Assembly (NCBI RefSeq): GCF_900096585.1
Contig: NZ_FMYH01000001.1
Location: 310,001-374,000, forward strand
Direction of reading: 5' to 3'
DNA length: 64,000 bases
From: Sanguibacter gelidistatuariae
Lineage (GTDB): Bacteria; Actinomycetota; Actinomycetes; Actinomycetales; Cellulomonadaceae
The notes beneath the pieces are model-generated. The model had not been told where the DNA came from. It did no database searches and saw nothing but the letters and a program-made list of their open reading frames with translations. Position 1 is the first letter of the stretch; each line of letters starts with the position of its first letter. Below are positions 26,022-35,800 of the stretch, one piece after another. A program made the position numbers and the translations under genes.

Positions 26022-26097
26022 CCCTCCCGATAGGTGCCCGATTACCGCCCCGTTTCACGGTGAAACCAGGGCGGGAATCGGGCACCTATCGGGAGGG
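26022..26097. terminator. 76-base near-perfect palindrome between convergent genes
   Basis: The outer arms (26022-26043 and 26076-26097) are perfectly complementary over 22 bp, and the inner arms continue with GTTTCA-CGG-TGAAAC, giving a stem of about 35 bp with few mismatches. It lies 57 bases after DUF2804 and 54 bases before the thiol-transferase stop, so it can serve both. Confidence 0.75.
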
Positions 26098-26151
26098 TGA
26101 TGACGTGCGGGGGTGCGGGGTTGGGACTGGAGGGGCGGCGATCAGCGGCGA

Positions 26152-27135
26152 TCAGGGGAGCGGGGCGGGGGCGGTGCCGTCGCCGAAGGGGCGGCCGCCG
26201 AGCGACTCGCGGCCGTGCGCCGTCGTCCAGCCGGCCAGGTCCGGGCCGACGGGGACGATCCCGGAGGGGTTGAGGTCGCGGTGCACCACGTAGTAGTGGG
26301 TCTTGATCTGGTCGAAGTCGACCGTCTCACCGAAGCCGGGGGTCTGGAACAGGTCGCGCGCGTAGGCCCACAGGATCGGCATCTCGGTGAGCTTGGACCG
26401 GTTGCACTTGAAGTGCCCGTGATAGACGGCGTCGAAGCGGACGAGGGTCGTGAAGAGGCGGACGTCGGCCTCGGTGATCGACTCGCCCATGAGGTAGCGC
26501 TGCGACGCAAGGCGCTCAGAGAGCCAGTCCAGCGCAATCCACAGCCGGGCGTAGGCCGCGTCGTAGGCCTCTTGGGTGCCGGCGAAGCCGCAGCGGTACA
26601 CGCCGTTGTTGACCTCGGTGTAGATCCGGCGCATGACGGGGTCCATCTCGGCACGCAGGTGCTCGGGGTAGAGGTCCGGGGCGCCCTCGCGGTGGTAGGC
26701 GGTCCACTCGGTCGAGAAGTCGAGGGTGATCTGGGCATAGTCGTTGGTGACGACCTTGCCGGTAGTCACGTCGACGATCACCGGGACAGTGATACCCCGG
26801 GGGTAGTCGGGGTCGTAGGCGAGATAGGCCTGCTGGATCCGCTCGATCCCCAGGACAGGGTCGACGCCGCCCGGGTCGAGGTCGAAGGTCCAGCTGTCCT
26901 TGTCGTGAGTGGGCCCTGGCATGCCCAACGAGATGGCATCCTCGAGGCCGAGAAGTCGGCGGACGATGATCGTCCGGTTGGCCCAGGGGCACGCCTTGGC
27001 CGCAATCAGACGGTAGCGTCCCGCCTCCACGGGAAACCCGTCCCGCCCGTCCGCGGTGATCCGGGTCTGGATGTAGTTCGTGTCGCGAGTGAACTCTGTG
27101 CCGGGGACGGAGTAGACGCCATTCTCATTGCTCAT
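26152..27135 (-). CDS. Xi-class glutathione-transferase-like reductase (glutathionyl/mycothiyl-hydroquinone reductase)
   Basis: 327 residues. The Xi-class signature is KACPWANRTIIVRRLLGLE (Cys49), the CPWAxR motif of hydroquinone-conjugate reductases, on an N-terminal thioredoxin fold. The C-terminal helical domain has FAGTQEAYDAAYARLW, YLMGESITEADVRLFTTLVRFD and YHGHFKCN, all standard for this family. Actinobacteria make mycothiol rather than glutathione, so the natural thiol is probably mycothiol (inference). CAGACT six bases before the ATG fits a leaderless start. Confidence 0.9.
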   Translation of the reverse strand: MSNENGVYSVPGTEFTRDTNYIQTRITADGRDGFPVEAGRYRLIAAKACPWANRTIIVRRLLGLEDAISLGMPGPTHDKDSWTFDLDPGGVDPVLGIERIQQAYLAYDPDYPRGITVPVIVDVTTGKVVTNDYAQITLDFSTEWTAYHREGAPDLYPEHLRAEMDPVMRRIYTEVNNGVYRCGFAGTQEAYDAAYARLWIALDWLSERLASQRYLMGESITEADVRLFTTLVRFDAVYHGHFKCNRSKLTEMPILWAYARDLFQTPGFGETVDFDQIKTHYYVVHRDLNPSGIVPVGPDLAGWTTAHGRESLGGRPFGDGTAPAPLP

Positions 27136-27280
27136 TCAACTAGTCTGCCGCAGAATGCTGCCATTTGCAGTCCTCCCACGGGTCGACACGGGTGAATCGG
27201 AGACAGGTGCCCATGAGGATCTGCGTAAAGCGTGCGAACACCTCTTCCCAGGCTTGACCGCTGCCCGCTACTGTGGGCGC

Positions 27281-27772
27281 GTGACCTCACCCAACGACTT
27301 CACTCCGCCGCCCTCGGGCCCCGGTGCTGACTACTCTTCCGCCGGCTACGGGTCGGCTCCCGCAACTGGCTACGGCGCCTACCCGGTCGCAACGACCCCG
27401 TATCCCGGCGCCTACCAGAATGGCCCCTCGGGCAAGACCCGGTCCCCGATTGGCGTCTTCCTGCTCTCGATCATCACCCTCGGGATCTACGGGATCGTCT
27501 GGTACTACAAGGTCAACGTCGAGCTCAGGAACTTCAACTCCTCGATCCGAGTCAACCCGACCAACATGATCTTGCTGTATATCTTTGTGCCGTACTTCTC
27601 CTACTTCTCGATCTACTGCACGGGTCAGCGGATCCAGCAGGCCCAGGCCGCGGCCGGCCTCCCGACGAACACGTCGCCCGGGATCGGTGTGCTCCTCACC
27701 TTCCTCATCGGCGGGCACACCTTCTACTACCAGGACGCCCTGAACTCGATCTGGCAGTACCGCCAGGCCTGA
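27281..27772 (+). CDS. DUF4234 membrane protein
   Basis: 163 residues from GTG 27281. A Gly/Tyr/Pro-rich N-terminal tail of about 60 residues precedes a DUF4234 domain with three hydrophobic segments: GVFLLSIITLGIYGIVWYYK, MILLYIFVPYFSYFSIYC and IGVLLTFLIGGHTFYYQ. Function unknown; such tails often mediate protein contacts at the membrane. The start is fixed by TACTGT exactly six bases before GTG. The frame stays open upstream to 27128 but overlaps the divergent gene. Confidence 0.8.
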   Translation: MTSPNDFTPPPSGPGADYSSAGYGSAPATGYGAYPVATTPYPGAYQNGPSGKTRSPIGVFLLSIITLGIYGIVWYYKVNVELRNFNSSIRVNPTNMILLYIFVPYFSYFSIYCTGQRIQQAQAAAGLPTNTSPGIGVLLTFLIGGHTFYYQDALNSIWQYRQA

Positions 27773-27786
27773 GTCCTAGCCTCATT

Positions 27787-27824
27787 CGACGGGCCGTGCA
27801 CCCACCGGGGCGCACAGCCCGTCG
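27787..27824. terminator. Hairpin between DUF4234 and sbcC
   Basis: CGACGGGC (27787-27794) and GCCCGTCG (27817-27824), with GTGC/GCAC pairing inside, lie 14 bases after the DUF4234 stop and 38 bases before the convergent sbcC stop. Confidence 0.55.
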
Positions 27825-27862
27825 ACGTGTCTGCCGCCCCGCATTCGCACCAGATGCTGTTG

Positions 27863-30800
27863 TCAGCCGGCGCGGACGGTCAGGGTGCTCGACCCGTCGG
27901 GAAGACGGCGGACGGAGATGCCGTCGGCGATGGTCTGCTTGAGCGCCTCGACGTGCGAGACCACCCCGACCACCCGGCCGCCGGCCCGGAGACGGCCGAG
28001 GATCGCGAGGACCGAGTCGAGCGTCTCGGGGTCGAGGGAACCGAAGCCCTCGTCCACGAACAGGGTTCCCAGGTCCACACCGCCGGCCTCGGCCGTGACG
28101 ACGTCGGCCATGCCGAGCGCGAGGCACAGGGAGACGTAGAACGTCTCACCCCCGGACAGCGAGCTGGGCAATCGCGGGACTCCGGTCTGGTGATCGAGGA
28201 CCCGCAGCGCGAGCCCTACCTTCGTGTTGCCCTTGACCTCCTTGACGTCTGAACGGACCAGCTCGTACCGCCCGTCCGACATCGTCGAGATCCGCGAGTT
28301 GGCCGCCGCGACGACGTCCTCGAATCGGCGCATGAGAACAAACGTCGCCAGGGTGAGCCGGGTGGCATTGTCCGCGGACACGCCGCCCGCCAGGTCCGCC
28401 ATCCGCACGACCGGCTCGGCGGTCACCTCGACCGTCTCGAGCTGGGCGCTCGCGCGGGCGAGCACCGCCGCGTCCCGCCCCGCGTCCTCGACCGTGCGTC
28501 CGGCCAGCGCAGCGGTGACCTGGGCCTCGTGGACTGCGGTCTCGGCCGCTGTCTCCTCGGTGCGGACCGCCTCGAGGTCGACGTCGACGACGTCCGGCAG
28601 TGCGACGATCCGCTCCTCGGCCAGTCCGGCCCGCACCCGGTCGCGAGCCGCCCGATAGGCGGCCACGACCTGCTCGTGCCCCGCGACCCGATCCTTCGGG
28701 AGGACCGCGGCGCGGGCCGCCTCCGTGCTGTCGAAGGTGTTGTCCACAAGGCTGCGATCAAGCTCATCCCGGCGCTGACGGTGCCCGGACCAGGCGGTGA
28801 CGGCTTGGTCCGCAGAGGTGAGCAGCGCGTCGACGGCTTCGACCCGCCCCGTGAGGTCTGCGACGACCTCCGTAACCGTGCGCGCCCCAGCCGCCGTGGA
28901 GATCTCCTCCTCGTCGGAGGCAAGGTCTGCGCCGTCGTGGTCCAGGCGGGCCCGGTCGGTCGCGGCCTGCTCCACGCGTACGGCGTGGTCGGTGCGCAGC
29001 GCCGTGGTCTCCAGGTCGAAAGCCTCGAGGTCTCGGGCGGCGGCGGCAGCCTGGTCGTGCGCGGCCGTCGCGGCCGTGACCGCGACCTGCGCAGCGGTGA
29101 GCTCGGCGGCCGCCGTGACGAAGTCGGTCCCCGCGATGGATTCTCCTGTCGTGGCGAGCCGGTCTGCGAGGCGCGCGACGAGCTGGTCGGCCGCCGCGAG
29201 GGCAGCTTCGCACTCCTGCCGGGCGGCTTCCGCGGCGTCCACGGCTGCCTGGTCCACATGGTCCGCACCGAGGCGTGCCGGTTCCGGGTGTTCCGCCGAG
29301 CCGCAGACCGGACACGGTGTCCCCACATCGAGGTTGGCCGCGATCTCGCCCGCGATGCCCGCTATCCGGGCGCGGCGAACGTCCCCTTCAGCGTCGACCG
29401 CTTGCTGGGCGAGGACGCCCATGGCCGACCGGGCGCTCAGGGCCGCGTCGTGCTCGGTCGTGAGCAGCTCCAGGCGGGCGAACGTCTCCACGAGCTCGCG
29501 GGCCGACGTCAGCCGGGCGGTGCGCAACGGCAGGTCCGCCGCGAGCGCGCGTGCCGTGTCCCGGGCGGTCTCGAGCTCGAGGTGGCCTGCTGGCCGCGCG
29601 GCGAGCGCGGTCCCCAGGTCAGCGATCGCCGCGCGTTGGGTGACCAGCGCGAGCGCTCCTGCGGCCAGCTCCGTCCGCCGTCTCGCGAGTCCCGCCTCGA
29701 CCAGCAGCAGCCGGTTGAGCAGCGCGATCTGCCCGGCGTCCTCGTCCCGTCCCTGACGCAGCGCCGACCGGGCTTGCTCACGCGACCCGTCATGGGTGCC
29801 GGGTGCGGTATCCGCGGCAGCGCGATCAACGCCGTCGGCACCGCCGACAGCACCGGGTTCGAAGTCGTCCCGGCCGACGGTGAGGGCAGCCGGGACCTCG
29901 ACGACCGATCGAGCCCGCTCCAGGTCGGTCTGCAGGCGCGCCGCGGCGGCCTCGGCCGCGCCCCGGGCGACCACCTCGGCCGTGATCGACGGCTCGACCA
30001 TGGCTCCGCGACGAGCGGCAGTGAGCGCAAACTCCAGGTCCTGGACCTCTTGCGCCCGCCTGTCGAGCACCTGGTTCTCGGCGAGCAGAGACTCTCGGCG
30101 TGCCGCGGTCTCCACGAGCTGCTTGGCGCTCTCGAGGTCCACCCGGGCGGCCCTCAGACGGGTTCGCGCGGCGGCCTCGACGAGGGAGTGCTCCTGGGCG
30201 GCGGACGCCAGTGCGGCCACGTGCTCGTCGGCGAGCTTGGGTGCGTCGCGGGTCGAGGCCCCCCGCAGGATCTCCTCGTCCTCGAGGCTCAGCGACGCAC
30301 CGACGATGAAGGACTCGACCGCGCTGCTCACCTGCGCCCGGGCCGCGGTCAGCTGATGCTGGGCGGACGCACGCATGGACGCGAGCTGCGTCTGGGCCTT
30401 CTCGTAGATCTCGGTGCCGAACACCTTCTGCAGCAGCCCCCGCCGGTCCTCAGGGTTGGCACGCAGGAAGTTCGCGAACTCGCCCTGCGGCAGCACGATG
30501 GTCTGCACGAACTGGCTGCGGTCAAGCCCGATGATCCTCGTCAGCTCGGCCCCGGCCTCGTCGAGACGATTGGCCAGGAGCTCCCCGCTGTCCCCGGGGT
30601 CCCCGAGCCCGGCGGCGACCTCGTCCCCGGTGAGCCGCCACAGCTTGATGCTGGCCTGCTGCTTGGTGGTGCCGTCCCCGCGCTTCTTCGGGCGCAGCCG
30701 CTCGGGCGTGCGCACAACCCGGAACACGCCGGCCCCGGTTTCGAAGGTGAGGTCGACGAAGGACTCGGTGTCGTCAGAAGCGTAGGCGGAGCGCAACCGG

Positions 30801-30994
30801 TCCTCGCTCGCGGCCGCCGAGGCGACCCTGCCATAGAGGGCGAAGACGACCGCGTCGATGAGCGTCGACTTCCCGGCTCCCGTGGGTCCCTCGAGCAGGA
30901 AGATCCCCGAGTCCGCCAAGGCCGCGAAGTCGACCGTGTGCCGGCCAGCGAAGGGGCCGATCGCCTGCAACGTCATGGAATGGAGGTACATCAT
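27863..30994 (-). CDS. sbcC: SbcC, ATPase subunit of the SbcCD (Rad50-Mre11-type) nuclease
   Basis: 1043 residues. With SbcD it cuts hairpins and cleans blocked DNA ends. The N-terminal ATPase half has LEGPTGAGKSTLIDAVVFALYG (Walker A at about 35-43). The long central coiled coil carries the zinc hook PCPVCGSAEHPE (Cys561 and Cys564). The C-terminal half has the ABC signature SSLSGGETFYVSLCLALGMA and Walker B LGTLFVDEGFGSLDP. The start ATG overlaps the sbcD stop in ATGA, so the two are translationally coupled. The abundance of long palindromes in this window is relevant, because hairpins are SbcCD substrates. Confidence 0.95.
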   Translation of the reverse strand: MMYLHSMTLQAIGPFAGRHTVDFAALADSGIFLLEGPTGAGKSTLIDAVVFALYGRVASAAASEDRLRSAYASDDTESFVDLTFETGAGVFRVVRTPERLRPKKRGDGTTKQQASIKLWRLTGDEVAAGLGDPGDSGELLANRLDEAGAELTRIIGLDRSQFVQTIVLPQGEFANFLRANPEDRRGLLQKVFGTEIYEKAQTQLASMRASAQHQLTAARAQVSSAVESFIVGASLSLEDEEILRGASTRDAPKLADEHVAALASAAQEHSLVEAAARTRLRAARVDLESAKQLVETAARRESLLAENQVLDRRAQEVQDLEFALTAARRGAMVEPSITAEVVARGAAEAAAARLQTDLERARSVVEVPAALTVGRDDFEPGAVGGADGVDRAAADTAPGTHDGSREQARSALRQGRDEDAGQIALLNRLLLVEAGLARRRTELAAGALALVTQRAAIADLGTALAARPAGHLELETARDTARALAADLPLRTARLTSARELVETFARLELLTTEHDAALSARSAMGVLAQQAVDAEGDVRRARIAGIAGEIAANLDVGTPCPVCGSAEHPEPARLGADHVDQAAVDAAEAARQECEAALAAADQLVARLADRLATTGESIAGTDFVTAAAELTAAQVAVTAATAAHDQAAAAARDLEAFDLETTALRTDHAVRVEQAATDRARLDHDGADLASDEEEISTAAGARTVTEVVADLTGRVEAVDALLTSADQAVTAWSGHRQRRDELDRSLVDNTFDSTEAARAAVLPKDRVAGHEQVVAAYRAARDRVRAGLAEERIVALPDVVDVDLEAVRTEETAAETAVHEAQVTAALAGRTVEDAGRDAAVLARASAQLETVEVTAEPVVRMADLAGGVSADNATRLTLATFVLMRRFEDVVAAANSRISTMSDGRYELVRSDVKEVKGNTKVGLALRVLDHQTGVPRLPSSLSGGETFYVSLCLALGMADVVTAEAGGVDLGTLFVDEGFGSLDPETLDSVLAILGRLRAGGRVVGVVSHVEALKQTIADGISVRRLPDGSSTLTVRAG

Positions 30995-32181
30995 GCGCTC
31001 CGGTCGGTGGCATTGGCAGCCTCGAAGGCGGTCCGCAAGACATCGGTCTCGGCGGCGCTGGGCGCCAGGCCGCTGACGTGCGCCACAAAGTCGGCGGCCA
31101 CCACGACCGGGTCGCTCGCGGCCGTGACCGCGAGGGTGAGCGACTCCCGGGGCCGATCGCCGGCCGGGCGGTGCATCATGACGAGCGCGTGCGGGAATCG
31201 GTCCTTGAGCCGGGCGTTCATCTCCTGAGGACGCATCAGATCGGTGACGATCAGGCGGACCCAGTCGTCGTGGTGGCCCTCACCGGCCGCTCCGAGGAGG
31301 TCGTCGATCGTCCCGGTCACCTCCGCGAGACGGCGGGGGACGGGTGCGGCCACGAGCTCCGGCTCGCCGGACACGCCGTCGTCGTGCAGGTCGACCAGCA
31401 CGGTCGACTTCGCGTGACGCATCTCGGAGAAGGAGTACGCGAGGGGGGACCCCGAGTAGCGGCCGACGGTGGGCCCCGGGCATGCCACCCGTTGCGGGCC
31501 GTGCAGGTGACCCAGGGCGACGTAGTCGACCCCCGCGAAGGTTCCGGCCGGGACCGAGTCGACGCCCCCGACCCGGATGTCACGCTCGGACTCCGAGGCG
31601 TCCGCGCCGATGACAAAGGCGTGCGCCATGACGAGCGAGCGCACCCGCTCCCCCGGTTGAGCGGCCTGACGACGCGACAGGTCGCCGCGGACGCGGCGCA
31701 TGGCCGCGGCCATGACCGCCTCGTGGGAGCGTCCGAGCGGTACGCCATCGTCTTCCCGCAGGGCCGTGCGGGCCGCGTCCGGGTCGAGGTAGGGCAGGGC
31801 GTAGACCAGGACCGGGCCGCCACCGGCCGGGTCGGCGATCGCGACCGGCTGCCCGACGTCGGCCACCCGGGTGCGCAGGTGGACGTCGTCGCGCATGAGC
31901 TGGGCTCCGAAGCCCAGCCGGATCGCGGAGTCGTGGTTTCCCGGCGTGACGACGACCTGAGCGTGCTCGGCGAGCCGGGACAGCGTCTGGGACAGCAGTG
32001 TGACGGCCTCGACCGGGGGGATTGCTCGGTCGTACACGTCTCCCGAGACGACGACGGCGCCGACCCGCTCGGTCCGCACGACCTCAACCAGGTGGTCGAA
32101 GTACTCGGCCTGATGGTCGAGCAGGTCGACCCCGTGCAGCGTTCTGCCAAGGTGCCAGTCCGAGGTGTGCAAGATGCGCAT
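30991..32181 (-). CDS. sbcD: SbcD, nuclease subunit of SbcCD
   Basis: 396 residues, a metallophosphoesterase of the Mre11 family. The five phosphoesterase motifs are present: MRILHTSDWHLGRTLHG, VVVSGDVYDR, VVTPGNHDSAIRLGFG, LVMAHAFV and VALGHLHGPQRV. It degrades double-stranded ends and opens hairpins with SbcC, whose start it overlaps by four bases. TACCGT lies exactly six bases before the ATG, marking a leaderless promoter for the sbcDC operon. Confidence 0.96.
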   Translation of the reverse strand: MRILHTSDWHLGRTLHGVDLLDHQAEYFDHLVEVVRTERVGAVVVSGDVYDRAIPPVEAVTLLSQTLSRLAEHAQVVVTPGNHDSAIRLGFGAQLMRDDVHLRTRVADVGQPVAIADPAGGGPVLVYALPYLDPDAARTALREDDGVPLGRSHEAVMAAAMRRVRGDLSRRQAAQPGERVRSLVMAHAFVIGADASESERDIRVGGVDSVPAGTFAGVDYVALGHLHGPQRVACPGPTVGRYSGSPLAYSFSEMRHAKSTVLVDLHDDGVSGEPELVAAPVPRRLAEVTGTIDDLLGAAGEGHHDDWVRLIVTDLMRPQEMNARLKDRFPHALVMMHRPAGDRPRESLTLAVTAASDPVVVAADFVAHVSGLAPSAAETDVLRTAFEAANATDRSA

Positions 32182-32229
32182 GCCCAGACGGTATCCCGGA
32201 CCACCGACATTGATGGTGGACGCGTCAAC

Positions 32230-32601
32230 TCAGGTGGTCGTGGCTCCTGCGCCGAGGGTCTCGCGGTCTTCGGTGTGCTGGACGGTGAACTCCCCGGCCA
32301 TACCCAGGACCTCCAGGAGGTCGAGGATGTTCTGCGACGGGTCGCGCAGCTCCAGGTCCAGCCCGCTCTCCGCGCACAAGCGGTGCAGCTGGACCAGGAA
32401 GGCCAGCCCGGAGGAATCGATAAACGTGACATCAGCGACATCGGCGACGACCGGGCTGTTTGCCGCGACGACGAACACCATCGCCTCGCCGGCCTGGTCT
32501 CGCAACGCTGCGTCGATCTCGCCGCGCAGGATCACGTGGGTGGTCCCCTCGACGTCCCGGCTCGTGATCGAGTACCCGGTGTTCGACTCACTGCTGCTCA
32601 T
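32230..32601 (-). CDS. STAS-domain anti-sigma-factor antagonist
   Basis: 123 residues, one STAS domain. SpoIIAA/RsbV-type proteins bind an anti-sigma factor and free the sigma factor when unphosphorylated. The conserved phosphorylation loop is VTFIDSSGLAFLV (Ser63 or Ser64), preceded by THVILRGEIDAALRDQ. ATG 32601 is chosen, with AAGGCAGG upstream; an in-frame start at 32760 would add 53 residues without similarity. No anti-sigma kinase or sigma gene is next to it, so its partner must be elsewhere. It ends close to the sbcD start region. Confidence 0.85.
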   Translation of the reverse strand: MSSSESNTGYSITSRDVEGTTHVILRGEIDAALRDQAGEAMVFVVAANSPVVADVADVTFIDSSGLAFLVQLHRLCAESGLDLELRDPSQNILDLLEVLGMAGEFTVQHTEDRETLGAGATTT

Positions 32602-32788
32602 GATGTGCCTGCCTTGTCCTGCGAAGTGGTGCGGTGTGGTGCTGTCCCTGGCGACGCGCTCGATCGGAACCGACCGGCGGAGCAGGTGCGTCACAAGACG
32701 GTAACGCTCTCCACCGACAGGCACCAGACGTGCAGTCATATCGCCACATTTCTCTCGCATCTGCGACGTCCAGCACCTGTGCCCAAAG

Positions 32789-32835
32789 CCAGAAGCTCTG
32801 CTGCAGGGGCTGTACCCCTGCAGCAGAGCTTCTGG
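32789..32835. terminator. Perfect 21-bp hairpin after the M66-like gene
   Basis: Arms 32789-32809 and 32815-32835 pair without mismatch around a five-base loop; the stem begins CCAGAAGCTCTG. It starts 12 bases downstream of the metalloprotease stop on the minus strand and lies before the STAS gene. Confidence 0.8.
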
Positions 32836-32847
32836 CGGACAGGCCCG

Positions 32848-35800
32848 CTAGGCGACGACGTCCAGACGCAGCGAGCGCAGCAGGGCGAGGGTCGCCGGGC
32901 TCAACGTGACGAGGACGGGGTTGGAGCTCGTGGTCAGACCCTTCCAGATCTGGTTGGCGCCTGTGGTCCTGGGGTACATCCCGGGCGTGCTCGGCGTGAG
33001 GTGCTTGTAGAGATCGAGGTAGCTCGACGTCGCACTCTTCAGGTGGCCGTCGCTCTCCCAGGTCCAGACCTGTGACGCGGTGGCCGTCGAGCACTTCGTG
33101 AGCGTCGCCGGAGTTGCCGCCGTGAGGCAGAGGCCCGGCAGAGCAACGTTGTGGATGGCGCCACGGACATCCATGACCCAACGCTGCTCGTCGCCATCGG
33201 CACACAGCTTGCTGGTCGCCGTGGCGACAACCGAATGCGTCCCGCTGATGTCGTCGACGGTCAGGCACCGGCCGTTGTCGATCGTGAGGGCAGCGCCCTT
33301 CGGCAGGACGACCGAATCACTCTCGGTCATCCCGTTCGCCGTCAGCACGTCGACCAGCCCGGCCTTGACGGCCGAGTCGCCTGCGGCGAGTGCCGTCTTG
33401 TTCGTCGCCACGAAGGTCTCCACGGCATCCGCCGCCGCCTGCTGCAACCGGATGCGCTCGAGGACGGCCAGGGACGACGCGCTCAGGCCGGTGAGGTCGC
33501 TCTCCCAGCTCGACAGCTGGAGTGCCGCCGTGGTCGGCAGGACCGGGACGGCCGAGCCGACAAGCTTCTGCAGGGATGCGTCAAGCTCGACGATCTCGAC
33601 CGCGCGGAGGGCCTTGTAGCCCTGCTCCTCCCCGATGACGACCGCGGGCGCCATCGGAGCGAGGTCCGTGGCGATCGTGATCGCGTTGCCGAGCTGAGTG
33701 GTCACGCCGCCCGTGCGGCAGTTGATGCTGGCATCGGTCGGCTTGTCGGTCGGCTTGTCGGCGTCGGCGATGTTGATGTTGAACTGCTTCACACCGTCGG
33801 TGGCCAGCAGTGCCGTGTTCTCTACGTGAGCGTCGGCGAACGTGACGCTGATCCAGCACTGGCGGGTGGAGCTCACCGTGCTTGTGTCAACTGCGCCAGC
33901 TGCGGGAGTGAAGACGTTCCCGTAGTTGCTGCGGAAGGCCGGGTACATCAAGGTGTTGGCTTCGTTGGACGGGTTGTAGCCGCCGAGCAGGGTGAAGACG
34001 GGCACGCCGACCTTGCTGGGCTTCGGCGAGCTGAACGCCTGGTTCAGAACCTTGGCGTCGACGTACTTCCCGTTCGCGGCGTCCCAGTCGCGGTATCCGC
34101 TCGGGTAGGCGAGGTCGGGAACCACCGTCTTGAGCCCGCGCTGGATGATGTCGGCGCTGTAACCCGTGTAGTGGGTGTACTTCGACAGCGTGCTGGTGAC
34201 CCAACCGCCGGCCATCGAGTCGCGGTTGTAGTTGTAGATGCCCTGGTAGTTCTGGGCGAAGGGATCGCCGTTCACGTCGAACCCAGCAGGCAGGAATGCG
34301 CTGCCGCCTGCGAGGTTGGATCGCATGCGATCGCGGTAGGCGATGTAGCCCCATCCGCTCTCGCTGTTCTGGGTCGCGTTGATGACCTTGGCGTCACCGG
34401 TCAACGCGTTGTTGACTCCGGGGTAGTGGCCGAGACCGTAGGAGTGCCCGAGCTCGTGGCTGAACTCGTTGCCCCAGGACGAGTACAACGTCGCCATGCC
34501 GTTGCCGCCGCTGAGACCGTGCTTCTGCACGCCGTTGACGTACAAGCCTGCCGAGTGGTGGATGATCCGCTCGTTGAACGTCCCGGGCTGCTTCTGGTCC
34601 ATGGGGGAACTCGACGTACCGAAGTTCGCCTGGTTGATCCCTGTGCTCACCTGGGCCTTGCCGACGTTCTCGCGCATGTCGCCGGCGTAGACGCCGCCGG
34701 TGTCCGCGCTGGCGTCCGTGTAGATCTTGCCGGCCTTGTCGGCTGTGCTGACGATGACCTTGTCGAGGCTCACCGTCTCGTACTTCGCCACGATCATCTT
34801 GGCGACGGGCACCGTCTGGAAGTAGTCGGATCCCGCCTTCTCCGGTTCGTTCAGCATGTAGTGGTCGGTGGATGTCGGCGCAGCTGTGAGCATCCCCAGC
34901 TCGATCGAGCTGATGATGAGCTCCTTGGGAGCTGCGAACTCGAACTTGTCAGCGGCCAGCACGCCGGTCTCACGCGTGTCGGTCGTGAACTTCAGCGACA
35001 AGCCGGACTTCATGACGTCATACGGCAGCGTGGTCGTCCAGGCCTTGCGCGTGTAGACGACGTCTTCCCTGGTGCCCGTAATGACCATGTCGGAGCGCGG
35101 GATCTGGGTCGGGTCGGCGAGCGCGATCGTGTTGATCACCACACCGTTGATGCTGACCTCGACAGATACGGAATTCGCGACCTTCTCCGGAGAGAACAGC
35201 AGCAGCGCTTCACGACTGGTGACGAGGGTCGGCATCTTCTTTGCAGTGTTGCCGCTCGCATCGATGGTGTGGCTCTGGGCGAACTGAACCTGGCCGCTCA
35301 GCGCACCCGACAGGTCGTTGCGCAGCGCACGGGCGGCGCCGGTCGCGGTCGTGTCGAAGAAGCCCAAGGACGGGAGAGTCGACAGGTCGTAGGTGGCGGA
35401 AGGCGTTGTGGTCGCCGGTGCGGCCAAAATCGGAGCCGGAGCCGGAGACGGAGCCGCGGTCGGCTTCGGCTTCGGTGCAGCAGTCGGCTCCGGTGCGGCG
35501 GTCACCTCCGGTGCAGCAGCCGGCTTCGGTGCGGCAGTCGCCTCCGGTGCAGCGGTCGGCGACACGCTCGGCTCCGTGGACGAGTCCGGCGCAGAATTCA
35601 CCGGGGCAGCAACGGTCGCCTGCTCGGTCGCATTCGCGTTCGACGCGTTCCGCTTCACGTTGACGACAGCTTCTTCGTCCTCCACCTTGTGGCTCGACCC
35701 GCCGCCCGGGAGGATGCCGGTATCGCTGCCCTCGGGCTCGGCCTGACCAGGAGCGGTCGCCGGGGAAGTTCCGTCGGCCGCCGAGCCGTTCGCGGCGAGA